From: Cytophagales bacterium
Lineage (GTDB): Bacteria > Bacteroidota > Bacteroidia > Cytophagales > Cyclobacteriaceae
Direction of reading: 5' to 3'
Assembly (NCBI GenBank): GCA_003454975.1
Contig: DMST01000446.1
Location: 1,472 to 65,471 of the forward strand
DNA length: 64,000 nt
In this document: positions 43,161-51,771 of the stretch, piece after piece
How positions within the stretch are numbered: the first letter of the stretch is position 1
Layout of the letters: each line of letters opens with the position of its first letter
Notes under the pieces: generated by a model
What the model was told of the DNA's origin: nothing
What the model saw: only the letters and a program-made list of their open reading frames with translations
The model's database searches: none
Program-made: the position numbers and the translations under genes

Positions 43161-43949
43161 TTACAAGGTTGGCAACCTTCCTCCATCTACGGGTAGATTG
43201 ATGCCATTGATGTAGGCAGCCGCTGGGCTGGCTAGAAAGGCTACAGCGGCTGCTACCTCTTCTGCTTTGGCAAACCGCTGCGCGGGCACAGACTTGCGCA
43301 TGCTTTGGGCAATCAACTCTATGCTGGTGGCCTGCTGCTTGGCTCGGTTAGCAATGATAGCATCTAGCCGTGCTGTTTCGGTAAAACCCGGCAAAACATT
43401 GTTAACCGTTATGCCGAAGGGAGCTACTTCCGTGGCCAACGTCTTGGCCCAGTTGGCAACTGCTCCGCGAATGGTATTGCTTACTCCCAGATTGGGGATG
43501 GGCGCTTTTACGGAAGTGCTGATGATATTGATCACTCGGCCGAAACGCCCTTCGCGCATGTGAGGCAGTAAGGCTTGTACCAGTGTTTGGTTAGCTAATA
43601 CATGGCGGTTAAAGGCCTGGCTATACTCTTCTGGCTCGGCAAGGTGTGCAGCACCTCCCTTAGGACCTCCGGTATTGTTGATTAAAATGTCCCCGGCCCG
43701 GTTGGCTTCCAACTCAGAGCCAATGACTGAACGCAAAGCATTCAAATCGTCAAAGTCTGCTACCAGATAGGTGTGCTCCTGGTCTAATGCCCGGGGGAGT
43801 TCGTCCCTCACGAGCGCTAGCTTTTCCTCATTGCGTGCAATAAGGGTGATAGAGGCACCCAGCAGAGCTAACTCGTGGGCGCATGCTCTCCCGATACCCT
43901 GGGTACTGCCGCATACCCAGGCACGTGTGTCTGTCAATTCTAGGTCCAT
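43161..43949 (-). CDS. Short-chain dehydrogenase/reductase with non-canonical active site
   Basis: A 262-residue Rossmann enzyme: cofactor loop AWVCGSTQGIGRACAHEL (about 10-27), INNTGG near 90, strand VINIISTS with the conserved Ser near 145, and the C-terminal INGINLPVDGGRLP typical of the FabG-like group. The catalytic YxxxK is missing: aligned on AKTLATE, the Tyr position holds Ser and the Lys position Arg (SNTIR). Similar SN-x-x-R variants occur in a side group of SDR proteins, so this may be a fixed feature and not decay. The reaction is unknown. Confidence 0.85.
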   Translation of the reverse strand: MDLELTDTRAWVCGSTQGIGRACAHELALLGASITLIARNEEKLALVRDELPRALDQEHTYLVADFDDLNALRSVIGSELEANRAGDILINNTGGPKGGAAHLAEPEEYSQAFNRHVLANQTLVQALLPHMREGRFGRVINIISTSVKAPIPNLGVSNTIRGAVANWAKTLATEVAPFGITVNNVLPGFTETARLDAIIANRAKQQATSIELIAQSMRKSVPAQRFAKAEEVAAAVAFLASPAAAYINGINLPVDGGRLPTL

Positions 43950-44046
43950 ATTGCAATGTACAATTCTCTAATAACACTCATAGGATAGACCTTAGGGGAT
44001 TTGAAGGCTGCATTGAAAACCCTACTTTCGTCCGCGCGAACGACCC

Positions 44047-44544
44047 ATGAACAGCACAAGCGGATTTTTGAAACGGAGGGTAGCCGAGCCTTTGTTAGCC
44101 TTTATGAAGCAAGGTTTAACACCGGCACAATTGGCGCTTACGGTTGCCTTGGGCACTTCATTGAGTATATGTCCCTTTGTGGGCACCACCACCATTACTT
44201 GTACCCTAGCTGCCTTCATTTTTCGCCTCAACTTAGGGGCAATCCAGGTAGTCAATTATGCCATGTTTCCTGTGCAGCTTATCCTTATGGTGCCCTTTAT
44301 TGAACTGGGGGTTCTGATATTAGGAGCCGAGCCGATCCCATTTTCGCGAGGCGAGATAAGCTACTTGGCTGAGAACGATCCTTGGCTGATTGTTACACGG
44401 CTTTGGGATTACCTGCTGATGGGCGTAATGGTTTGGGCCATCGCCTTAGTGCCAACTACTTGGGCCTTGTATCGGGTGTGTTTGCCCATTTTCCGGCAGA
44501 TGGAGGCCAGACGTAAAAAGGGAGGAAAAGTGAAAGTAGAATGA
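44047..44544 (+). CDS. DUF2062 membrane protein
   Basis: A 165-residue protein. After a basic start it has the DUF2062 pattern LTPAQLALTVALGTSLSICP then FVGTTTITCTLAAFIFRLN, with four predicted membrane segments (about 28-48, 50-68, 72-98, 124-148) and a basic C-terminal tail. The family is common in bacteria, sometimes attached to glycosyltransferases, and has no settled function. Single gene between a divergent SDR and convergent cysS. Confidence 0.82.
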   Translation: MNSTSGFLKRRVAEPLLAFMKQGLTPAQLALTVALGTSLSICPFVGTTTITCTLAAFIFRLNLGAIQVVNYAMFPVQLILMVPFIELGVLILGAEPIPFSRGEISYLAENDPWLIVTRLWDYLLMGVMVWAIALVPTTWALYRVCLPIFRQMEARRKKGGKVKVE

Positions 44545-44556
44545 GGGTTCTCCTAT

Positions 44557-44595
44557 TAAAAAAAATAGGGGGCTACGAATTACCGTCTCCCCCTA
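44557..44595 (-). terminator. Terminator of cysS
   Basis: TAGGGGG pairs with CCCCCTA (a 16-base loop) and is followed on the minus strand by eight T. It lies 28 bases beyond the cysS stop. Confidence 0.8.
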
Positions 44596-44623
44596 ATTAT
44601 CCTTTGAAAAGAGCTATTAGAAC

Positions 44624-46108
44624 TTACTCCTCATACGCCCAGTCTATGCCGGATTTCATGTCCTTTACCACTACGCCTTCGGCCTTCAGCATGGCCCGAA
44701 TTTGGTCTACCTGAGCGTAGTCCTTCTCTGTTTTGGCTTTGCGGTACATATCAATGATGCCCTCTATCAGGCCATTGGTATTGGTAGCAGGTTCGTCCTT
44801 CAGACCAAGTACCTCCTCAGTAAAGGCGAGGAAGGTTTCCTTCATCCGATTGAAAATTTCCTCACCCAGCTCAGCCGGCTGTAAATTACCCGTGTGGATG
44901 TTGTTGATCTTCTTGGTCAGGTTGAACAGATGACCAATCGTCAGAGCAGTGTTGAAATCATCGTTCATGGCCGAGTAGCAATTGTCGCAGAGCTTGTTTA
45001 CCTGATTAGCCTGCTTCTCGTTGATTTCTACTTCCTCATTGGGCACATAGCTTAACTGTTTCAGGTTTCGCAGGCCGTTCATCAGCTTGCGGTAACCTTT
45101 CTTGGAGGCTTTGAGGGCCTCATTACTAAAGTCAAGAGTGCTGCTGTAGTGCGTTTGTAGCATAAAGAAACGCACCGTCATGGGACTGTAGCCCTCATCC
45201 AGCATAGGATGGTCGCCACTTACTAGCTCGGCAGGCAAGAAGCTGTTGCCCAGTGATTTACTCATCTTGGTGCCGTTCACGGTAAGCATGTTGGTGTGCA
45301 GCCAGTAGTTAGCGCCTTTCTGACCCGTAGAGCAGCAGTTCTGGGCAATTTCGCACTCGTGGTGAGGGAACTTAAGGTCCATGCCTCCGCCGTGGATGTC
45401 GAAATTCGCTCCCAGGTATTTGGTGCTCATCACCGAGCATTCCAAGTGCCAGCCGGGGAAACCGACACCCCAAGGCGAGTCCCAGCGCATGATATGCTCA
45501 GGAGAAGCCTTCTTCCATAGGGCAAAGTCTGCCGGATGGCGCTTCTCATCCTGGCCATCCAGATCACGGCTTCCGGCCATGAGCTCGTCCAGCACTCGAC
45601 CAGAGAGCTCACCGTAGTTATTCCCCGCCTTGTTATACGTTTCTACATCAAAATAGACACTGCCCTCACTCTCGTAGGCCATGCCTTTGTCTAGCAGGTC
45701 TTTAACTACCTCAATCTGTTCCATCAGGTGGCCAATGGCAGATGGCTCTATGCTGGGGGGGATGGAATTAAACAGGGTCATTACATCGTGGAAGTCGTTG
45801 GTGTAGGTCTGAACTACTTCCATCGGCTCCAGATTGTCAAGCCTGGCCTTTTTGCTGATCCGGTCCGTACCGTCATCCAATAAGTGACCTACATCCGTAA
45901 TGTTTCGCACGTATCGTACCTTATAGCCCAGGTGCATCAGGTAACGGTAGATCACGTCAAAACTCATAAACGTACGCACGTTGCCCAAGTGCACATTACT
46001 ATATACAGTAGGCCCACAGACGTACATGCCTACGTAGGGGGGATTCAACGGTTTGAACTCTTCCTTCTGGCGGGTAAGAGAATTATATACTCGCAGATTT
46101 TTCAGCAT
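44624..46108 (-). CDS. cysS: Cysteinyl-tRNA synthetase
   Basis: A 494-residue class I synthetase that charges tRNA-Cys. I chose ATG 46108 ([17 protein letters not shown], the family start) over the upstream frame. Motifs: [17 protein letters not shown] with the zinc cysteine and HIGH-type HLGN (about 27-43), HLECSVM with further zinc ligands near 235, and KMSKSLGN near 285. The C-terminal helical anticodon domain is complete. A consensus -7 element ends only 5 bases before the ATG. Confidence 0.97.
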   Translation of the reverse strand: MLKNLRVYNSLTRQKEEFKPLNPPYVGMYVCGPTVYSNVHLGNVRTFMSFDVIYRYLMHLGYKVRYVRNITDVGHLLDDGTDRISKKARLDNLEPMEVVQTYTNDFHDVMTLFNSIPPSIEPSAIGHLMEQIEVVKDLLDKGMAYESEGSVYFDVETYNKAGNNYGELSGRVLDELMAGSRDLDGQDEKRHPADFALWKKASPEHIMRWDSPWGVGFPGWHLECSVMSTKYLGANFDIHGGGMDLKFPHHECEIAQNCCSTGQKGANYWLHTNMLTVNGTKMSKSLGNSFLPAELVSGDHPMLDEGYSPMTVRFFMLQTHYSSTLDFSNEALKASKKGYRKLMNGLRNLKQLSYVPNEEVEINEKQANQVNKLCDNCYSAMNDDFNTALTIGHLFNLTKKINNIHTGNLQPAELGEEIFNRMKETFLAFTEEVLGLKDEPATNTNGLIEGIIDMYRKAKTEKDYAQVDQIRAMLKAEGVVVKDMKSGIDWAYEE

Positions 46109-46113
46109 AGCGG

Positions 46114-46121
46114 CAAAGGTA
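46114..46121 (-). promoter_or_regulatory. -7 element directly before cysS
   Basis: TACCTTTG on the minus strand, an exact consensus, with TTG 17 bases upstream. It ends 5 bases before the ATG at 46108, so the transcript would begin at or close to the start codon. Confidence 0.5.
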
Positions 46122-46478
46122 ATAATTTGTGTTTCGGACAAGCTGTGATTTTATCCCAAAATGTTAAGAGTATGTCCTTTCTATTGATTAGATGTGATGG
46201 TAGCCAGGGGCTATTACTAAATGGCAAACAGTAACGCCAAGCAGGAGCAGGCATTCTACTATTTTCAAAGGCTAAAGAGTTGTATACGCTAACCCTAGTG
46301 AACAACGAGCAGATGGTAGGGCACAAGGACTGCGGTATCCAGTTTGCTTCGGCGCGGTAACATAACCTTCTGCAGGGAGAAGAACAGTCTATTACTACAG
46401 CCAGGGGTTTTGCTCGCATTTTGGTCTTTCGAAAGAATTCGCGAATTTTTCCCACGGAAACCATTTCCCACACCAACC
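46122..46478. other. Intergenic region with two adjacent palindromes
   Basis: About 360 bases between divergent cysS and the SH3 lipoprotein gene. TCTTTCGAAAGA (46425-46436) and AATTCGCGAATT (46436-46447) are perfect 12-base palindromes sharing one base, 32 bases before the lipoprotein ATG. No gene is supported here; the open frame running in from 46344 has no family features before the lipoprotein signal. Confidence 0.4.
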
Positions 46479-47261
46479 ATGAAAATGACCTATCCAAAAC
46501 TTACGTTCGTAGCCTGTGCTTTTTTCGTCATGGGCTTGTTGATCGGCTGTGGTTCTTCAAGCGAATCGACAGGAACTGCTGAAGGCGAACCTAGCGCCGA
46601 AATGGAAGCGGAGCCTGAGGCCTCGACCCCTCAGGTGACAGAAACTACTGTGTACTGTTTGTATGACAAACTCTCCATTCGTGAAGATGCCGGTCGTGAT
46701 GCTAAATGGCTGGCAGCCATGAACTTGGGCGAAAAAGTGACTTTTACTGGTGAGCTGAAAGAAGATGCCGCCCAGGACAATCGTGAGTATGCGCAAATAC
46801 GTCTGTCGGATGGCAAAGTGGGCTGGGCTCCTACCAACTTGCTGCTGATGGAAGGCTCTATTGCGGTAACCTTGGATGATGTGTCCATGTATGACCGCCC
46901 TGACCTTTTGACTAAAAATAGCAAGGGTATACCCCGAATGACAATAGTGGGAATGTACAACGGTCAGGATGATTGGACAGAGATCAAGGGTATTCCCCAA
47001 GGAGAAACTTGGTATACTGCAGGCTGGACAAAGTCGCCTCGTATCTCTGACGATGCAGAAGACATTGCTGCTGCTCTTATGATTGCCCGGGCCATGGGTG
47101 AGGAAGATGCTGATAAGAAAAAGGAGGCCCTGGAATCCGTAGTGAATGACTTTTCCAACTCTGTTTTTGCGGTAGATGCAAGCGAGATGCTGGTAAAAAT
47201 GGCATCCGATGAAGGAGAGGAGATGGAAGAGGAGCCAATGGAAGAAGAAGGCGAGATGTAA
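46479..47261 (+). CDS. Lipoprotein with SH3-like domain and acidic tail
   Basis: A 260-residue protein from ATG 46479, which starts a lipoprotein signal (FVMGLLIGCGSS). A short Ser/Glu-rich linker is followed by a bacterial SH3-type domain at about 55-120 (LYDKLSIREDAGRDAKWLAA; LSDGKVGWAPTNLLLM) and a second related stretch at about 125-190 (VSMYDRPDLLTKNSKGI). The last 25 residues are almost all Glu, Met and Gly. SH3-type domains often bind peptidoglycan or proteins in the envelope. The partner is unknown; the terminator follows directly. Confidence 0.75.
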   Translation: MKMTYPKLTFVACAFFVMGLLIGCGSSSESTGTAEGEPSAEMEAEPEASTPQVTETTVYCLYDKLSIREDAGRDAKWLAAMNLGEKVTFTGELKEDAAQDNREYAQIRLSDGKVGWAPTNLLLMEGSIAVTLDDVSMYDRPDLLTKNSKGIPRMTIVGMYNGQDDWTEIKGIPQGETWYTAGWTKSPRISDDAEDIAAALMIARAMGEEDADKKKEALESVVNDFSNSVFAVDASEMLVKMASDEGEEMEEEPMEEEGEM

Positions 47262-47287
47262 TTCGATTCTTCTCAATCCACTTAAAA

Positions 47288-47318
47288 CATCCTGGTACCT
47301 CGGTGCCAGGATGTTTTT
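47288..47318 (+). terminator. Intrinsic terminator
   Basis: CATCCTGGTACC pairs with GGTGCCAGGATG around a tiny loop, followed by six T. It ends 27 bases before the aminotransferase ATG. Confidence 0.88.
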
Positions 47319-47344
47319 TATTTTCGGGCAAATCCGAAAAATTC

Positions 47345-48502
47345 ATGCTGCAAAATCAAGCCCATCTATTCTCCCTTGACCAGGATGTTACGTTTCTGAA
47401 CGCTGCTTATATGTCTCCACAGCTGAAAGCGGTGGAGGCAGTGGGGTTGGAAGCGGTAGTGCGAAAGGGCAGGCCCTACTCCATCTCTATTGAGGATTTT
47501 TTCCAGCCGGTAGTTCGGCTGAAAGAGGTGTTCGCGCAGCTGATAGGCGTGGAGGATTCGCAACGGATTGCCCTAGTTCCCTCCGTGTCCTATGGCTTGG
47601 CTTCGGTAGCCCATAATCTGAATTTGAAGCCGGGAGACGAGATCGTTTTGATCCAAGAACAATTCCCCAGCAACGTGTATACCTGGTTAGCGACAGTGGA
47701 GGATGCGGGGGCCAAGATAGTCACGGTAGAGGCGCCTGCGGCTAAGCCGGGGCGTGGAAAGGAATGGAATGCCCGATTGCTAGGCGCTATCACATCCCAA
47801 ACCCGCATGGTAGCCATACCACACATCCATTGGGCAGATGGTACCCTTTTCGATTTACAGGCTGTCCGGGCAAAAACCCGGGAGCACGGTGCTTGGCTAG
47901 TGCTGGACGGTACCCAATCCGTTGGAGCATTGCCCTTCTCAGTATCCGATATTCAGCCAGATGCATTGGTGTGTGGAGGGTATAAATGGCTCATGGGGCC
48001 CTATTCACTGGGGTTGGCGTATTATGGGCCAGCCCTGGATGGCGGCCAGCCCATTGAGAATAATTGGATTAACCGGCTAAATAGTGATGACTTTAGTAAT
48101 CTGGTGAACTACCAACCAGAATATGGTCCAGGCGCTACACGCTTTCAGGTAGGGGAGCTCAGCAATTTTATTTTGGTGCCAATGCTCACCAAGGGGATAG
48201 AGCAATTGCTGGACTGGGGTGTGGAAAATATTCAAGAATACACCGGCGAAATTAGCCACAAGGCCATCCAGTCCCTACGCGAATTAGGGTGTTTTATAGA
48301 GGAAGAAGGCCATCGTTCCCAGCACCTGTTTGGAGTGCATTTCCCTGAAGATTTCCCTGTGTCTGCTCTAAAGGAAAAACTGATTGTTGAGCAGGTGCAT
48401 GTAGGATACCGTGGAACTAGCATGCGAGTATCGCCGCATGTCTACAATTCTCAGGAGGACTTTGAAAGGCTGGTGGCTTGTTTTCGGGCGGTAATTGGCT
48501 GA
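47345..48502 (+). CDS. Class V aminotransferase (cysteine desulfurase-like fold)
   Basis: A 385-residue PLP enzyme from ATG 47345 (the frame opens at 47303). The start HLFSLDQDVTFLNAAYMSPQ is typical of the isopenicillin-N-epimerase/selenocysteine-lyase-like branch. The PLP site shows LVLDGTQSVGALPF (about 195-208, cofactor-binding Asp) and CGGYKWLMGPYSLG (about 222-235, the Schiff-base Lys). It lacks the cysteine loop of IscS, so a desulfurase role is not supported. The substrate is unknown. TATTTTCG, near the -7 consensus, lies 18 bases upstream. Confidence 0.88.
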   Translation: MLQNQAHLFSLDQDVTFLNAAYMSPQLKAVEAVGLEAVVRKGRPYSISIEDFFQPVVRLKEVFAQLIGVEDSQRIALVPSVSYGLASVAHNLNLKPGDEIVLIQEQFPSNVYTWLATVEDAGAKIVTVEAPAAKPGRGKEWNARLLGAITSQTRMVAIPHIHWADGTLFDLQAVRAKTREHGAWLVLDGTQSVGALPFSVSDIQPDALVCGGYKWLMGPYSLGLAYYGPALDGGQPIENNWINRLNSDDFSNLVNYQPEYGPGATRFQVGELSNFILVPMLTKGIEQLLDWGVENIQEYTGEISHKAIQSLRELGCFIEEEGHRSQHLFGVHFPEDFPVSALKEKLIVEQVHVGYRGTSMRVSPHVYNSQEDFERLVACFRAVIG

Positions 48503-48528
48503 TAGATTTTTTAATAATTCTGCAGGGA

Positions 48529-48546
48529 GACGTAGCCCGCTACGTC
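48529..48546. repeat. Hairpin between convergent genes
   Basis: GACGTAGC-CC-GCTACGTC, a perfect 8-base-pair stem 14 bases before the stop of the convergent membrane-protein gene. No strong T-run on either side, so at best a weak terminator. Confidence 0.5.
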
Positions 48547-48559
48547 CCCATGTTTAATA

Positions 48560-48940
48560 TCATCCAGCTACTCCAACTGCCAAACTACCATGGAAATAGG
48601 CTCGTGCTTTTTGGTGAAAGCTAAGCCCCAGCGTAATAACTGAGACGGTGAGGCCTATAAAGGCTTTGAGCGGCAAAGAAACCAAGAAGGTGGCCAGCAG
48701 GAACAACCGAAAGCCCCATATCCACCGTTTTGTGCCAGTAAGTACCATGCCTCCTAATATCCCAACGTAGGCCAAGGTGGTGTAAAGAATCTGTATGGGC
48801 TGAATGCCTCCAAGGGAGATGTCCTTGAGAGAGAACACGGTGAACATTCCTGTGGAGATCACAATGAGCGCGATTTGCAGGATGAAGATGGCGCGTAGAG
48901 CACGAGGTTTTGCCTCGGTATTGTTTTTTACGGTTTGCAT
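48560..48940 (-). CDS. Four-helix membrane protein of unknown function
   Basis: A 126-residue protein with four hydrophobic helices at about 17-37, 48-68, 72-92 and 92-110 (for example AIFILQIALIVISTGMFTVF). The N-terminus is basic and the tail is short. No motif beyond the membrane pattern; it resembles many small uncharacterised Bacteroidota membrane proteins. It lies after ndk in the same direction, but the ndk terminator separates them. Confidence 0.6.
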   Translation of the reverse strand: MQTVKNNTEAKPRALRAIFILQIALIVISTGMFTVFSLKDISLGGIQPIQILYTTLAYVGILGGMVLTGTKRWIWGFRLFLLATFLVSLPLKAFIGLTVSVITLGLSFHQKARAYFHGSLAVGVAG

Positions 48941-49046
48941 TGTCTTATGATGTTTTAATGCTGTGTTTCAATGTTAACCATACAAAGGTGGCCTGTGCGA
49001 CAGCCAGATTTTGGGAGGATCAGTTCAAAGAGTTGGAAGATTGGGT

Positions 49047-49083
49047 CAAAAAATAAGGGCTGCCCCGGAGAGAGGCAGCCCTT
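49047..49083 (-). terminator. Terminator of ndk
   Basis: AAGGGCTGCC pairs with GGCAGCCCTT (9-base loop) and is followed on the minus strand by ATTTTTT. It begins 26 bases after the ndk stop. Confidence 0.88.
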
Positions 49084-49108
49084 GTCATGCTTTGGGTTGA
49101 GCGTAGTC

Positions 49109-49528
49109 TTAAAACTGCTCAGTCTTAGCGAAGTAGAAGCTACCTTCGATGGCAGCATTCTCGTCAGAGTCAGAACCGTGCACAGCGTTGGCCTCGATAG
49201 AAGTAGCAAACAACTTGCGGATGGTACCTTCGGCAGCGTCTGCAGGGTTGGTGGCGCCAATCAGGGTACGGAAATCAGCCACAGCGTTGTCTTTCTCCAG
49301 GATAGCCGCGATGATGGCACCACTGCTCATGTACTCACACAAGTCGTTGTAGAAGGGACGCTCTTTATGTACCTCATAAAACTGACCAGCACGCTCTTTG
49401 GTGAGGTGAGTCACTTTCATGGCTACAATGCGGAATCCAGCCTCCTCGATCATCTTCAAGATGGCCCCAGCATTACCTGCGCCCATGGCGTCAGGCTTGA
49501 TCATGGTGAAGGTGCGGTTACCTGCCAT
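49109..49528 (-). CDS. ndk: Nucleoside-diphosphate kinase
   Basis: A 139-residue enzyme, normal length, that moves the terminal phosphate between nucleoside di- and triphosphates through a phospho-histidine. Family motifs: [20 protein letters not shown] at the start, [19 protein letters not shown] at about 84-102, and the active-site His in [12 protein letters not shown] (about 116-127). Single gene with an exact TAATTTTG -7 element about 38 bases upstream and a strong terminator. Confidence 0.97.
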   Translation of the reverse strand: MAGNRTFTMIKPDAMGAGNAGAILKMIEEAGFRIVAMKVTHLTKERAGQFYEVHKERPFYNDLCEYMSSGAIIAAILEKDNAVADFRTLIGATNPADAAEGTIRKLFATSIEANAVHGSDSDENAAIEGSFYFAKTEQF

Positions 49529-49565
49529 AATAATGTAAAGGTTTCGTGTGTTAGAAATTTGGGCG

Positions 49566-49573
49566 CAAAATTA
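49566..49573 (-). promoter_or_regulatory. -7 element of ndk
   Basis: TAATTTTG on the minus strand, an exact TAnnTTTG, 38 bases before the ATG; no clear -33 partner. Confidence 0.4.
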
Positions 49574-49768
49574 GGAATATTTCTTCCGATGGTATTACCT
49601 CCGGGTTAAAATTGACTGCAATCGGGAGCAGGGAGAATAGAATGCTGAATATGAGGTGGTTCTGAAAAATTGGCAGATGCCGATTATGCCCTTTCGTTTG
49701 ATTTCTACTGAAATAGTCTCAATTTTGTCCACTTGTATCACTAGTACGGTCTTCCATGACCACCTTTC

Positions 49769-50809
49769 ATGCAAAATCTGGAGCAATTCCAAGCCTTGTT
49801 GAGCACCCCTAAGCGGGTGGTCATTACCACCCACCACAAACCGGACGCTGACGCACTAGGCTCCTCGTTAGGTTTAGCTGGGTACCTCAAGCAATACAAT
49901 CATCAGGTTACGGTTATTACCCCTACGGACTATCCTACCTTCCTCAATTGGATGGAGGGCAATAACGAAGTGGTGGTATTTACCAACACCGGGATGGAAA
50001 CCAAAGCCGCTGAACTGGTAGCCGATGCTGATATCATCTTTTGTTTGGACTTTTCCTCATTGGATAGGATTAATCAATTAGGTGAACTTGTTCGCGCTTC
50101 TTCGGCCAAAAAAGTACTCATTGATCACCATCGGAATCCCGAAGATTTCGCTCAGTTCGTAGAGTGGGATGTGGAAGCTGCGGCAACCGCTCAGCTCATC
50201 TATCGCTTACTCTGTGCCATGGGTGACCGGGAGAAGATCACCCCTGCTATTGCCGACTGTCTTTATGCTGGCATCATGACCGATACTGGTTCTTTCCGGC
50301 ATTCCAATACGTCTAAGGAAGTACATTTGGTAGTAGCCGAACTCATTGATTTAGGCGCAAATGTAAACCGGGTGAGTCAACTGATCTATGACAATGGTTC
50401 CCTAGACCGCTTGCGTTTTATGGGTTATGCACTTAGCGAACGACTAGAGGTGCTACCACAATATAGCACTGCATACATTGCTATATCTGCTGAGGATCTT
50501 ATGCGTTTCCAAATAAAAACGGGAGATACTGAAGGGCTGGTAAATTATGCATTGTCGATAGAAGGTGTTTGCTTTGCGGCGCTGATTACCGAGCGTGAAG
50601 ATGGGGTGAAGCTTTCTCTACGTTCGGTAGGTGATTTCAGTGTGAGTGACCTTGCATCCAAACATTTTAATGGCGGGGGCCACAAAAATGCAGCCGGTGG
50701 CCGATCGGATAAATCCTTTACCGAAACACTAGCCTATTTTGAGTCCTTGTTACCTCAATACCAATCATTACTAGATACTACTAATCAACTCCAAAACGCA
50801 CATGTCTAA
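49769..50809 (+). CDS. nrnA: DHH-family oligoribonuclease / pAp phosphatase (NrnA-type)
   Basis: A 346-residue phosphoesterase that degrades very short RNA and removes phosphate from pAp. Metal-site motifs in order: THHKPDADALGSSLGL (about 21-36), LDFSSLDRI (about 92), VLIDHHRNPEDF with the DHH triad (about 117), GIMTDTGSFRHSNT (about 168-181), and the DHHA1-domain substrate motif NGGGHKNAAGG (about 306). Complete. The stop overlaps the start of the first FKBP gene by 8 bases, so these four genes form one operon. Confidence 0.92.
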   Translation: MQNLEQFQALLSTPKRVVITTHHKPDADALGSSLGLAGYLKQYNHQVTVITPTDYPTFLNWMEGNNEVVVFTNTGMETKAAELVADADIIFCLDFSSLDRINQLGELVRASSAKKVLIDHHRNPEDFAQFVEWDVEAAATAQLIYRLLCAMGDREKITPAIADCLYAGIMTDTGSFRHSNTSKEVHLVVAELIDLGANVNRVSQLIYDNGSLDRLRFMGYALSERLEVLPQYSTAYIAISAEDLMRFQIKTGDTEGLVNYALSIEGVCFAALITEREDGVKLSLRSVGDFSVSDLASKHFNGGGHKNAAGGRSDKSFTETLAYFESLLPQYQSLLDTTNQLQNAHV

Positions 50810-51767
50810 AATGCAACTCCGTACGGGCCTGTCTATCCTGGCATTGGTCACCGTACTGGTGAGTGCCTGTGAACAACGCTCGCTTCCAGAACAAATCGAG
50901 GTGTTACGCAGTGGTGACGGACCCCAGGTACAAGACGACGATTTCCTGTTCGCTTCGATGATTTTCAAGGACGAGACCGGCGATTCGGTACTTTTCGATT
51001 CTCGAATGCAGCCTCCGGGACAAGGTATCCAGCGTTTAGTTTACATCGACTCAGTGGCTACTCCCGGTTCCTTTATGGAAGCCTTGGGATCTTTGAAATC
51101 TGGTGACAGTGTGCGGATTAGCCTAACTGCTGGTAGGTTCTTTAGCGAATATACGGGCAGACCCGTGCCTCCTTTCATGACGGAGGAATCGCAGCTGAGT
51201 ATTACCCTAGGCATCGATACCCTGATTTCGAGAGTGGTACTTGCTAAGCAGCAGGTAGAACAGGGCGTGATGCAAGCCCGTATGCGGATAGGGGCTATGC
51301 TGGCAGATTCTACTAGCCAGGCCCAAATGGCAGCAGAGGCTGCTACTATAGATGCCTATTTGGCGGAAAACGGTCTGGTAGTTTCTGAAGTGAAGGACGG
51401 TGTTCGTGTAATCATCACCGAAGAGGGGACAGGAGAAATTCCCAATCCTGGTGATGTACTATCTATGATGTATGCGGGTAATCTGCTCGATGGAACCTAT
51501 TTTGATACCAATATTGTGGAAGTGGCTCAGGAGCAAGGACTCTACAATCCTCAGCGCCCTTACAATCCACTTGAGTTCCAATTGGTGAACGGGAGAGTGA
51601 TTGTAGGTTGGCACATAGGAATAGAAGGATTGCCCGTGGGCACCAAAGCTACCTTACTGATTCCCTCCCCCTTAGGCTATGGGCCTACGGGTAGTGGAGC
51701 TACTATTCCTCCCAATGCACCACTCCGCTTTGACGTAGAAGTGCTTAGTGCGCAGCCTCCTTATTAA
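50802..51767 (+). CDS. FKBP-type peptidyl-prolyl isomerase lipoprotein, two-domain
   Basis: A 321-residue lipoprotein (signal LVTVLVSAC, lipid Cys23). The C-terminal half, from about 200, is an FKBP domain with most active-site positions: YAGNLLDGTYFDTN, FQLVNGRVIVGWHIGIEGLP, LLIPSPLGYG and ATIPPNAPLRFDVEVL; a 20-residue insertion follows FDTN. The N-terminal half (about 30-150) repeats the same layout in degenerate form (DSVLFDSR, VSRVVLA-type ending LSITLGIDTLISR) without the aromatic pocket, so it is probably a non-catalytic copy. It overlaps nrnA by 8 bases and is followed 4 bases later by a close paralogue. Envelope protein folding is the likely role. Confidence 0.85.
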   Translation: MSKMQLRTGLSILALVTVLVSACEQRSLPEQIEVLRSGDGPQVQDDDFLFASMIFKDETGDSVLFDSRMQPPGQGIQRLVYIDSVATPGSFMEALGSLKSGDSVRISLTAGRFFSEYTGRPVPPFMTEESQLSITLGIDTLISRVVLAKQQVEQGVMQARMRIGAMLADSTSQAQMAAEAATIDAYLAENGLVVSEVKDGVRVIITEEGTGEIPNPGDVLSMMYAGNLLDGTYFDTNIVEVAQEQGLYNPQRPYNPLEFQLVNGRVIVGWHIGIEGLPVGTKATLLIPSPLGYGPTGSGATIPPNAPLRFDVEVLSAQPPY

Positions 51768-51771
51768 GGAC

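Noticed and set aside
43165..43179. AAGGTTG-G-CAACCTT in the last codons of the SDR gene
   Set aside because: A perfect dyad, but inside coding sequence with a one-base centre and no T-run, so neither terminator nor clear operator.
46557..47276. A 239-codon minus-strand frame opposite the SH3 lipoprotein gene
   Set aside because: Antisense shadow of a gene with a clear lipobox and SH3-like repeats.
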